Below are positions 1-7,172 of a DNA stretch of 64,000 bases, piece after piece. A program made the translations under genes and the position numbers. The notes under the pieces are model-generated. The model had not been told where the DNA came from. It did not search any database and saw only the letters and a program-made list of their open reading frames with translations. The stretch comes from Limnochordales bacterium. GTDB taxonomy: Bacteria > Bacillota > Limnochordia > Limnochordales > DUMU01. Location of the stretch: positions 1 through 64,000 of the forward strand of contig JADBKP010000006.1 of NCBI GenBank assembly GCA_014896315.1, in the 5' to 3' direction. Each line of letters begins with the position of its first letter. The stretch's first letter is position 1.

Positions 1-1
1 C

Positions 2-2428
2 AATGGCGGGCCGGTCCCGGGGCTATTCGCCAACATGGACGTAACACAAAAGACGCTACTGATCCGGCAAGTCTTAAGTACCCAGAACCCGGCGGTTACA
101 CCCGTATTGCACGACTTAACCGTGTCCATCACGCCGGCAAGTGTTTCTCTCAACGATCCGACGCCGAGTTGGGAGATGGTCTGGTACGAGTATGACGCTC
201 TCAACCGGCCAGTGCGAGTATACACCAACCGCCTGGCGACCGAACTCTGGGATATTACGAGCTACGAATATGATTTGCCGCTGGACCAGCCCACGCGGGT
301 GGATCTGCCGGGAGAGACCGAACCGGTGCATATCTACGAGTACAACAGCCGCGGGCTGAAGACAAAGGAAGACATGGGGCGTCCGGAAGAGATCCGCTGG
401 ACCTACGATGCTGCCGGGCGGGTCAAAAGGATTGAGTACCCGAACGGCACCAGCGTCAACTACACATATAGTGGGAATGGGGAAAGCTACGTTACCATTG
501 CCGAGCTCCTTGAAAACGGAACTCTCTGGAAAGTAGAGACCCGGAAGAACCTGCGGGGCTGGGTGACACTGGAGGCCTGGGAGATAGACGGGGTAAGCTA
601 CAAGATCAGCTACACCTACGATGATGCCGGCAACCGCACCAGCATGACATACCCGGACGGCACGACGGTAAGCTTTGAGTACAACGAACGCAACCAGCTC
701 GTCCGGATTCCGGGCTTCTTCGAAGGGCCTGTGGCAGGGGCCTGGACGGACAATGCCGGTTTCCGTTACGACGCCAACGGCTTCCTGATCGGCATGCGCG
801 CGGTGAACGGAATCGAGACGACGTTCCAGCCAGATGAGCGGAATCGCCTGAAGCAGATCTCAAGCCCGCCCCTGACCTTGACCTACGCCTACACCCCGGG
901 CGGGAACGTCGCCAGCATCACGGATGCCAGCAGCGGCGAGCCGTTCACGCTTACCTACGGCTATGACGGAGCGAACCGTCTCATCTCAGCCCAGGTGCGC
1001 ATGCCTACCGGGATTGAGACGGTGCAGTACGTGTATGATGCACTGGGGAACCGGATCAAGGAGGCCTGGACGGATGCGCGGGGTGCCATCGACTACAGCT
1101 ACCTACCCGGCAATTACCTGGTCCAACGGGGGAGCACAAGCTATAGCTGGGGCACCTATGGCCAACTCATCCTCAAGGACGACCAGCCCAATGCCCTTGG
1201 CGGTGAAACGAACTACGACTACAACGTCCGCCGTCTCATGACCCAGGTTCGGGTAGATGGTTCACCCGTTGCCCAGTTCTTCTACGACCCCTACGGTCGG
1301 CGGGTGAAGATCGTCGAAGGCGATACGACCACCATCACCCTGTACTCGGGCAATGACATCGTCTACGAGGTCAAGACCAAACCCGGCCAGCCGACGGTGA
1401 CCACGAAGTACCTGGCAATCAACGGGAAGTATCTGGCGAAGGTGGTTCAGGAAGGGACAAACCCACCGCAGACCTACTTCTACCACACCGACCTGGTGGG
1501 CTCGGTGCGGGCAATCACCGACAGCCAGGGCCAGGTGGTGGCCAGGTTTGAGTATGAGCCGTTCGGGGTGACGGTGCAGGCGAGTGGGCCACTGGCTGGC
1601 AGTGAAGTACATAAGTTCACTGGCAAGCCGGAGGATGTAGCCATCGACCTGTACTACTTCAATGCCAGGTACTACGACCCGGCGGCAGGGCGATTTCTAT
1701 CTTCCGATCCAGCCCGTCAGGGTTTGAACTACTACGTTTACGTGTCTAACCGGCCTTTGTCATCGACGGATCCAACGGGACTGTGGGAGCCTAATGGCAA
1801 TGGCGGTTGGGTAAGCGAGCCAGGAGATACGCTTTGGGACCTCGCTGTCATTGTCTACGGGGATGGGACCCGGTGGAAGGAACTGGGATACCAAGGTGAT
1901 CCAACCAAACTTCCCGTTGGTTATGTTATCACTCCAAAGACCACGCAACCGATTGTCTCGGCGACGGGGACAATTGCTGCTGGGAACAAAAGTGCGGCAT
2001 CCAATGGTCCGGCATCTGGTCTGTTGGATACCATAGCTGCAGAGTTTGACAGACAATGGGATATAGGCGTAGTTTCAGGCCTAGGCACAGCAAACCAGTC
2101 AGTGACGTTGCTAAAGCACCAAATGACCGTGTTGGGTATTGACGAAGCAACGGATTTTCTCAAAGTAGAACAGTTCCTTGAGGTCGCTCCTCTGGGGATA
2201 TCCGACGGCAAGCTCCAGCTTCCCCACGTAGCTGCTGGAGTAGGAGCATATGTTGTCGATGCCGAGCTATCATTTCGCCTTCCCTTTTCTCGGTTACGAC
2301 TCACTGTGAACCCTATGCTTGGTTGGGGAGGAGAGTTGCAGCTCGGATATAATCCAAACAGCAAAAGACTCGTGGGCTTTGGTCTAGCAATGGGTGTCGG
2401 TTTGGGCATCTTTGTTGGTTGGGATTAA
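2..2428 (+). CDS. RHS/YD-repeat protein with LysM-like segment (5' end outside window)
   Basis: The frame is open from base 2 without a stop, so the first ATG at 35 is probably internal and the gene starts upstream. The visible ~797 residues contain many YD repeats (YEYD, YTYDDAGNR, YVYDALGNR), then the RHS core (YFNARYYDPAAGRFLSSDP, ending in DPTGLW). RHS proteins form a beta-cocoon shell that encapsulates a variable C-terminal effector. Here the tip begins with a LysM-like stretch (EPGDTLWDLAVIVYGDG), which suggests peptidoglycan attachment, followed by about 150 residues that I do not recognise, ending in a glycine- and aromatic-rich segment (GFGLAMGVGLGIFVGWD). A small membrane protein starts 20 bases downstream, the arrangement of a toxin and its immunity gene. 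The RHS assignment is certain; the toxin role of the tip is inferred. Confidence 0.9.
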   Translation, partial: NGGPVPGLFANMDVTQKTLLIRQVLSTQNPAVTPVLHDLTVSITPASVSLNDPTPSWEMVWYEYDALNRPVRVYTNRLATELWDITSYEYDLPLDQPTRVDLPGETEPVHIYEYNSRGLKTKEDMGRPEEIRWTYDAAGRVKRIEYPNGTSVNYTYSGNGESYVTIAELLENGTLWKVETRKNLRGWVTLEAWEIDGVSYKISYTYDDAGNRTSMTYPDGTTVSFEYNERNQLVRIPGFFEGPVAGAWTDNAGFRYDANGFLIGMRAVNGIETTFQPDERNRLKQISSPPLTLTYAYTPGGNVASITDASSGEPFTLTYGYDGANRLISAQVRMPTGIETVQYVYDALGNRIKEAWTDARGAIDYSYLPGNYLVQRGSTSYSWGTYGQLILKDDQPNALGGETNYDYNVRRLMTQVRVDGSPVAQFFYDPYGRRVKIVEGDTTTITLYSGNDIVYEVKTKPGQPTVTTKYLAINGKYLAKVVQEGTNPPQTYFYHTDLVGSVRAITDSQGQVVARFEYEPFGVTVQASGPLAGSEVHKFTGKPEDVAIDLYYFNARYYDPAAGRFLSSDPARQGLNYYVYVSNRPLSSTDPTGLWEPNGNGGWVSEPGDTLWDLAVIVYGDGTRWKELGYQGDPTKLPVGYVITPKTTQPIVSATGTIAAGNKSAASNGPASGLLDTIAAEFDRQWDIGVVSGLGTANQSVTLLKHQMTVLGIDEATDFLKVEQFLEVAPLGISDGKLQLPHVAAGVGAYVVDAELSFRLPFSRLRLTVNPMLGWGGELQLGYNPNSKRLVGFGLAMGVGLGIFVGWD

Positions 2429-2448
2429 CTTAAGGAGCAGATTTGGTA

Positions 2449-2682
2449 ATGAGGTTGAAGAAATCTAGCACAGTTGGGATAATAATGATTATCACCGGGG
2501 AGGTTGTATACAACGTCCTGTTAAATGTTCCTCGACAAACGATACCGATGTATGATTACCTCCTGTCTGCAGCAAAAAACCTTTTTGGTGTAGGAGTTTT
2601 AATTCTCTTTTACGTACACGTGTTGCCTTGGCTTTGGGATGTAAACAAGATGATACTTCGTCGATTAGGATTTAGGCGATAA
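2449..2682 (+). CDS. small membrane protein, candidate immunity protein
   Basis: About 77 residues with two hydrophobic segments (IIMIITGEVVYNVLL and LFGVGVLILFYVHVL) and a basic C-terminus (RRLGFRR). AAGGAG at 2432-2437 serves either the TTG at 2443 (5-base spacing) or the ATG at 2449 (11-base spacing); ATG is chosen but is not certain. It follows the RHS gene by 20 bases on the same strand and is probably co-transcribed. I recognise no family. The position directly behind an RHS C-terminal tip fits an immunity protein that acts in the membrane. The function is inferred from context alone. Confidence 0.6.
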   Translation: MRLKKSSTVGIIMIITGEVVYNVLLNVPRQTIPMYDYLLSAAKNLFGVGVLILFYVHVLPWLWDVNKMILRRLGFRR

Positions 2683-3250
2683 GCGACCAAGGGATTCCTC
2701 TCCTTTGTCTGGTGACAGAGTGGCATGGGCCATTACGGGGACCAGAGCTCGTTAATGAGTCGATTGTGTGAGACTTTACTGAGACTATTTCGAGACAATC
2801 CTGAGACATTTCGGGGGTAGGCACGCTATTCTGCTATTGACGGCTGGACTGTTCACCGACCGTCAGTCGGTTACCCGCTCTAATGGTGGATGGGCGCATG
2901 CAAGCAGACCATCAGAGTCGGGCGAGGTGCCCGGCCCTTGCCGCACCCTGGGGCAAAGGGTAATAACTGTTCCGCCGTCTGGGCAGCGGGGCTTATGGGG
3001 CTGCAGCTTGCCCTCTTGGGCTGCAACCCCTTTTTCATGCCTGCATGAAGGAGGTGTGCTGCGTTGCCGGGATGTCTGGAAGACCGACCGAATAATCGTC
3101 GAGAACAGGTTTCGCCAAGATCTGGTAGTCATTGACGGTCTGGCGTTTACACCCGCCGCCAACCCAAGGGGAGCAAATAGCGGCTGGCATGACCAGCTTC
3201 CAGGGGCCATACGGATACGAGAAAAGGGAAGCAGCAAGATATTGCGAATC
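2683..3250. other. gene-free stretch between RHS unit and WGR gene
   Basis: I see no convincing gene. The ORFs at 2837-3298 (+) and 2863-3528 (-) have biased, low-complexity translations and no family resemblance. The stretch holds the GAGAC array at 2770-2807 and probably degraded mobile DNA. Confidence 0.5.
2770..2807. repeat. four GAGAC direct repeats phased at exactly 11 bp
   Basis: GAGAC occurs at 2770, 2781, 2792 and 2803, each 11 bases apart and separated by non-identical AT-rich 6-mers. The spacing puts the motifs on nearly the same DNA face. This looks like a multi-site binding array, such as a transposon end, an iteron-like site or an operator. No protein partner can be assigned. 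Confidence 0.65.
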
Positions 3251-3574
3251 CTAAGGCTTCCCAGAGGCTCTGAGGGCCGCTCTATCATGAGTGGCTGAGT
3301 TATCACTTGCCCTGCGAGGCGGACTGCACGTCCGGTACCCATGCCGCAGCCGTCGGCGGATGAGTGACCGAAAGGCCTTAATGGCCTCCGGCCAAGTGTC
3401 ATAGAGGTCATCCTTCTGCCGGCCTCGGGTGCCAATCCGCCCCCACTGCCGATGCAGGCGGACGTAGAAGAGACTCGGCTCAAGTGTGAGGCGGTAAAAC
3501 TTCCGGTGGGGAGGGGTGGTGTTCTCAAAGTAGAGGTCCAGCGAATCGAATGAATCGAATTCCATGGCGTTCAT
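3251..3574 (-). CDS. WGR-domain protein
   Basis: A small protein of 107 residues from the ATG at 3574; the track start is an upstream GTG at 3583. The WGR fold is recognisable from about residue 20 to 75, with KFYRLTLEPSLF, the signature VRLHRQWGRIGTRGR and the closing helix of a WGR domain. WGR domains bind nucleic acid in PARPs and in bacterial proteins such as MolR. The tail after the domain (RASDNSATHDRAALRAS) looks atypical and may be read-through of degraded sequence. The start lies 2 bases after the recombinase stop codon, so the two genes are translationally coupled. The role is unknown. Confidence 0.75.
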   Translation of the reverse strand: MNAMEFDSFDSLDLYFENTTPPHRKFYRLTLEPSLFYVRLHRQWGRIGTRGRQKDDLYDTWPEAIKAFRSLIRRRLRHGYRTCSPPRRASDNSATHDRAALRASGKP

Positions 3575-3576
3575 CC

Positions 3577-4286
3577 TTACCACTCCGCCTTGGCGAGGTC
3601 CCGGGCCACGTCTTCGTCAGTGAGCGCCAGATATTTCTGGGTGGTAGCGAGGCTCGCGTGTCCCAGCGTGCGTCGAACTGTCTCGATGTTGGCCCCCTTG
3701 CGCAGGTAGAGGGTGGCGGCCGTGTGCCGCAAAAGGTGCGGGTAAAGGCGCTTTGCCAGCCCCGCCTGTTGGCCGATCCTGGCCACCAGTTTCCGCAGGT
3801 TCCGGGAGGACATGGGAAAGAGCTTCTCGCCAGGCGGGATGGCCTTGGCATACTTTTGCAGCGGCCGAACCAGGGCTTTGTTTATCACGGGCACCCGCCG
3901 CTCTTTGTTCCCCTTTCCCTGCCTGACGCGAATAAACAGGATGTCGTCGTCCTCCACCAGGTCGAGGGTGGTTAAGGCCAGGAGCTCTGCCGCCCTCAGG
4001 CCCGTGCGCAGCATGAGCTCTACCATCAGCCGGTCCCGGTCGCCATTGCGGGTCTGGCGGGATGCCTCCAGCACCGCCTTGGCTTCCACCTCGCTCAGGG
4101 CCTCTGGCAGGCGTTGTTCGGGCCGGATCTCGGGTAGCTCAAGCTGCAGGCCGGCAAAGTGGGCATAGGCTGCCAGGGCGGTCCGCTTGCGGGCGCAGGT
4201 CTTGTTGGTCAACCCAGCTTCGTGGAGCGCGGCCAGCCACTGGGCCGCCAGTTCCGTGGAAGGTGGCCGGCCGGCGAGGAAGTCTA
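3577..4286 (-). pseudogene. tyrosine recombinase, N-terminus cut off by IS630 copy 1
   Basis: The catalytic domain of a XerC/XerD-type recombinase is complete: Arg in RTGLRAAELL, Lys in GKGNKERR, HLLRH, LGHASLATTQKYL with the tyrosine. The track start at 4212 is internal. The frame continues upstream as LDFLAGRPPSTELAAQW, part of the N-terminal SAM-like DNA-binding domain, up to the CTA of the IS target site at 4284-4286. Beyond the IS (from 5649) the matching frame gives no recombinase-like sequence, so the missing N-terminus is not simply on the other side. The gene has lost its start and its promoter and is most likely inactive. It is coupled to the WGR gene downstream. Confidence 0.85.
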
Positions 4287-4372
4287 GTGCCGTCCCCGAA
4301 TTGCAAGGTTCGTTGTAGGAGGAAAGAGGAATTCTGAACTGCCGCGCGAATTGTCACAGCAATACCCAACAG

Positions 4373-5123
4373 TTGCTGGCAAGGGTGAGCGCGGTGCTTT
4401 GGTTGGAAGAGGTGCCTCGAGAGATCAGGAAGACGTTGGAGAAGGCGGCTCGGCGCGCTCGAGACGGGGTCGCGCGGACCAGGGCTCGGGTGATCGTCTC
4501 CATGCTTCGATTTCAGAACATACCGCGGGCGGCACGCGAAGCTGGGGTTAGCGAAAGCTATGCTCGTAGAGTGGTACGAGACTTCCGGGAGAGGAAGTTG
4601 GAGGTCCTTCCTCCTAAGCACGGCGGGGGTAGACCTCGGGCGGTGTCTGAAGATCAGGCAAAGGCCTTGGCCGACCTGGTACGTACACCTCCCACGGTAC
4701 TGAACCTGCCCTGGACTCAATGGTCGCTGAGCAAGATCCACCTCTATGCCACGAAAGCGGGAATCATCCCGAAGATCTCGCTTGAAACCCTCCGGACCAC
4801 TCTGATCCGGAACGAGATCACCTATCAGCGAACCAAGACCTGGAAGATGTCGAATGATCCCCGGTTCCAGGAGAAGTTCGCCCGGGCGAGGAGAAGAGTT
4901 CCTGGACTTCCTGCAACGTCTGCGTTCTTGTTACCCAAGCTGGCAGCGGATCTATGCGGTCCTGGATAACTTCTCGCCCCATCTGCGTCAGGACGTCCAG
5001 GAGTGGGCTGCTGCCAATCATCGTGACCTGCAACGAGCCATCCGTAGGTACTTGCACTGGCGTAATGCCGATCCTAAGGATCCCAGGATCCTCAAGATCC
5101 AGAAAAGGGTCAAGGTAGCGTAG
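4373..5123 (+). pseudogene. IS630 transposase remnant (two deletions)
   Basis: The N-terminal helix-turn-helix part (to about residue 175) matches the intact transposase of copy 2. The reading frame then breaks at the 221-bp deletion and resumes in another frame at 4854-5123 with LDFLQRLRSCYPSWQRIYAVLDNFSPHL. The missing pieces carry the first catalytic Asp (CVDELG) and the Glu motif (NRIECHF). Only the middle Asp (LDN) remains, so the protein cannot catalyse transposition. A truncated N-terminal DNA-binding peptide could still be made. Confidence 0.93.
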
Positions 5124-5150
5124 ACCTCGGCGGCGAATTATATCGCCGGG

Positions 5151-5579
5151 GTGAGGTGGATGCACGCCAAGATTGGTCCTTACGAAGGCGAGCGCTTGCA
5201 AAGGCTGCTGCGCCAGGGGAGCAACCCGGTGACCGTTCGTCGTGCCGAAATCCTCCTTGAGTCCGGACTGGGAGCCAGGGTGGAGGATTTGGCCAAGCGG
5301 TACCACATCCCCGAATCGTACCTCAAGGATCTGATCAGTGAATTCAACATGCGCGGCATGGCAGCAGTAACCGCAGGGGTACGGAAGAAGCGGACGGCAA
5401 TGGTTCCGGAGGAGATCTCGATCCTCATTGAACTCATCGAGATGCCTCCGGAGGCTGTTGGGCTGCGGGAGAAACGATGGACAGCCTCCCTGCTTCGAGA
5501 GACGGCGCTGGCGCGGCGTTGGGTGGACGTCGCCGACCCTGAAGTCATCGAAAAGCTTCTGGCCCAGCATTCGCATTGA
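5151..5579 (+). CDS. IS630-associated stand-alone helix-turn-helix protein (copy 1)
   Basis: A 142-residue protein, identical to the one in copy 2 (42033-42461). The pattern RRAEILLESGLGARVEDLAKRY followed by IPESYLKDLISEFNMRG is a homeodomain-like HTH of the kind found at the N-terminus of IS630 transposases, followed by a winged-helix-like region (EKRWTASLLRETALAR). It has no DDE residues. A hairpin (CGGCGA/TCGCCG) lies between the transposase stop and this ORF. The start may be the GTG at 5151 or the ATG at 5160; neither has an ideally spaced ribosome binding site. It is inside the IS and probably regulates or assists transposition, which is inferred. Confidence 0.75.
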   Translation: MRWMHAKIGPYEGERLQRLLRQGSNPVTVRRAEILLESGLGARVEDLAKRYHIPESYLKDLISEFNMRGMAAVTAGVRKKRTAMVPEEISILIELIEMPPEAVGLREKRWTASLLRETALARRWVDVADPEVIEKLLAQHSH

Positions 5580-5648
5580 GCATCCACCCTCACGTCCCGT
5601 GGCGTCCAGAATTGTCTGACATCGCGCGTGTCAATCCGGGAACGGCAC

Positions 5649-5962
5649 TAGTCCCGACCAAGTGAGAAGAGCGTTGGAAGAGAGGAGACTTCCCACGGGG
5701 AATCCGAGCATCAGTGGCAGCGGAAAGATGGAAGACGGCAGCATTGGCAGGCAGCGAGGGGGTCCCATCCGGGGGACGTATGGGTGCAGCCTGTTCCCGG
5801 TGCTCGAGGGCCAACTTCACAGTCGGGAGACAACACGCGCGTCATGTACCATCTGACATCCTCACCGGTCCACCTTCGCACCTTCGGGCCGCGTCACAGC
5901 CGTACCAAACGACAGGGCGTTAGCCCGCCTCCGGACTAACGCCCAACGCCCCTTTACCTCGT
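5649..5962. other. gene-free stretch right of IS630 copy 1
   Basis: No convincing gene is seen; the ORFs here look like shadows. It begins with the duplicated TA of the IS target and contains a probable terminator at 5915-5944 serving the minus-strand ECF gene. Confidence 0.5.
5915..5944 (-). terminator. probable terminator of ECF S-component gene
   Basis: A perfect 9-bp stem GGGCGTTAG/CTAACGCCC with a 12-base loop lies just past the stop of the minus-strand gene and is followed on that strand by TGTCGTTTGG. The T-tract is weak. Confidence 0.55.
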
Positions 5963-6514
5963 TCAAGCTCTGCTGTACCTGCTATCAAACCAACTCGCCG
6001 GCAGCACCCGCCGCACCGCGACCGTAAGCAACCAGCCCAGAACTACGCTGACGCCCCCTTGCAGCGAGTTGCCCGGGATACTGCCGAGGGCGGCCCCCCA
6101 GCCGTAGATGAAGATCTCCACCACCGTGTACCCGAGCACCATCCAGACAGCTCCAAGTATGTAGACAAGGACAGTTACTATTCCCGGGCGACTTGTGGTG
6201 GTCTGACCGGTCCGGCTAAGCAGCCAGCCGACCAGCAACCCTTCCAGACCTTTGATGACCAGCGTAAAGGGCGCCCAGTGGGGGTAACCCAGAATCAGAT
6301 CCGCTAGAGCAGAACCGAATCCGCCGGCGATCAGGCCGAGCAGCGGCCCGAAAGTGGCGGCGATGAGGAAAATAAACGTGTCTCCGACGTTGACGTAACC
6401 CTCAGTACCGGGCATCGGGATGTGGATGACGATGGTGCCGACGGCTACCAGGGCCATCCCCAGTCCGCCGTAGGCAAGCAGACGCAGACGATTGTTCAGA
6501 AGACGGTCGGTCAT
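5963..6514 (-). CDS. ECF transporter S component, probable flavin-related vitamin uptake
   Basis: A membrane protein of 183 residues from the ATG at 6514, which has GAGGAG about 8 bases upstream; the longer track start at 6682 runs into the riboswitch expression platform. It has about five or six membrane segments and the motif NVGDTFIFLIAATFGP, then GGFGSALADLILGYPHW and IKGLEGLLVGW, typical of energy-coupling-factor substrate-binding proteins (COG4720-like). S components bind a vitamin and dock onto a shared EcfAAT energizing module, which is not in this window. The FMN riboswitch in its leader points to riboflavin or a flavin precursor as substrate, although the sequence does not look like classical RibU. 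Confidence 0.85.
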   Translation of the reverse strand: MTDRLLNNRLRLLAYGGLGMALVAVGTIVIHIPMPGTEGYVNVGDTFIFLIAATFGPLLGLIAGGFGSALADLILGYPHWAPFTLVIKGLEGLLVGWLLSRTGQTTTSRPGIVTVLVYILGAVWMVLGYTVVEIFIYGWGAALGSIPGNSLQGGVSVVLGWLLTVAVRRVLPASWFDSRYSRA

Positions 6515-6610
6515 CAACGATCGCTCCTCTCGCAGATTCTCAGGGACGAGAGGGCGGCCGGCTGCCGGGATAGGGGGGAGACCCCCCTGGAAAAACCCCT
6601 GGAGAAGACG

Positions 6611-6640
6611 AAACCCCTGGAGACGGGGCTCCAGGGGTTT
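6611..6640 (-). terminator. riboswitch-controlled terminator
   Basis: On the minus strand AACCCCTGGAG-CCCCGT-CTCCAGGGGTT forms a strong hairpin followed by a short T-rich run (TTTCGTCTTCT). It lies between the FMN aptamer and the ECF gene. Further copies of CCAGGGG and CCCCTGG at 6585-6600 provide alternative pairing partners, as expected for a terminator/antiterminator switch. Confidence 0.75.
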
Positions 6641-6683
6641 TCCGCGTTCTCTTTTACGCGCGAGGAGGACAAATCTCCCCAAC

Positions 6684-6922
6684 GCCTTCGCCCATCCAGA
6701 CTTTACTGGCGGCTCCGGATTCTCACCGGATCAACTGCTGGGGCTGATGGGCTCGTCCCGTGGGTTCCCTGCTTGACCAACTGCGGTCCCGGTCCTGGTC
6801 CGGACCCGGAACTTCCGTCCCTGGCCCAAACCAAAACGCGGACGTGATCGCCGGAACCCCGGGCATCACCACCGGTCGGGAACTGACGACCCCGGCGAGT
6901 CGTCCAACCCTGCCCCGAAGGC
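6684..6922 (-). promoter_or_regulatory. FMN riboswitch (RFN element)
   Basis: On the minus strand the conserved RFN pieces appear in order: GCCTTCGGGGCAGGG, TTCCCGACCGGTGGTGATG, GACGAGCCCATCAG, GGTGAGAATCCGGAGCC, GCCAGTAAAGTCTGGATGGG and the closing CGAAGGC that pairs with the 5' GCCTTCG (P1). At 239 bases it is longer than most RFN aptamers because of an expanded variable arm in the middle. FMN binding is expected to terminate transcription before the ECF gene. Confidence 0.95.
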
Positions 6923-6932
6923 TCTTGCCTTG

Positions 6933-6961
6933 ATGATAACCTCCCGGTTTACCGGGGTCAA
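6933..6961 (-). promoter_or_regulatory. sigma-A-like promoter of FMN riboswitch transcript
   Basis: On the minus strand TTGACC (6961-6956) and TATCAT (6938-6933) are separated by 17 bases, and the aptamer begins about 10 bases after the -10 box. Confidence 0.75.
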
Positions 6962-7023
6962 GAAACCTTCGAACCTTGACGGGGATGGAATGCTCTGGCC
7001 AGCTTCCGACCGTTCGCGCCCAT

Positions 7024-7158
7024 GACCTCAATAACCTCGATGACCTCAACGGGTTCGAAGAGCTCAACAGCCTCAAAAGCCCCAACAGCCCCAACAGCCC
7101 CAACAGTCCCAGCAGCCTCAACAGCCTCGGCAGCCGCCTCTGCAACCTTAGCAGCCGC
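7024..7158. repeat. degenerate 9-bp tandem repeat (about 15 units)
   Basis: From 7024 the sequence runs in 9-base steps: GACCTCAAT, AACCTCGAT, GACCTCAAC, then several AGCCCCAAC units, three of them identical in a row (7078-7104), then AGCCTCAAC and degenerate copies to 7158. It sits between the 3' end of transketolase and the riboswitch promoter. All frames through it give tripeptide repeats (for example SPN on +, LLG on -). I see no start/RBS supporting translation. Confidence 0.8.
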
Positions 7159-7172
7159 AACACTTCAACAGC

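Larger units (their letters stand above)
4287..5648 (+). mobile_element. IS630-family element, copy 1, internally deleted (1362 bp)
   Basis: The ends are imperfect inverted repeats: GTGCCGTCCCCGAATTG on the left and GTGCCGTTCCCGGATTG read inward from the right (15 of 17 match). Flanks CTA/TAG fit insertion into CTAG with duplication of TA, the known IS630 target. The element differs in length from copy 2 (40840-42530, 1691 bp) by 329 bp, exactly the sum of two deletions. The first removes the equivalent of 41440-41660 (221 bp, frameshift) and the second 41793-41900 (108 bp, in frame). The transposase is therefore dead, but the second ORF is intact. Copy 1 could still move if a transposase is supplied by copy 2. 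Confidence 0.95.

Noticed and set aside
2837-3298. 153-aa plus-strand ORF between the RHS unit and the WGR gene
   Set aside because: Translation is compositionally odd, has no family resemblance or ribosome binding site, and overlaps an equally open minus-strand frame.
6723-7163. Leucine-rich minus-strand ORF (LLRLLGLLGLLG)
   Set aside because: It is the 9-bp tandem repeat read in one frame and runs into the FMN riboswitch; the repeat gives open frames on both strands.
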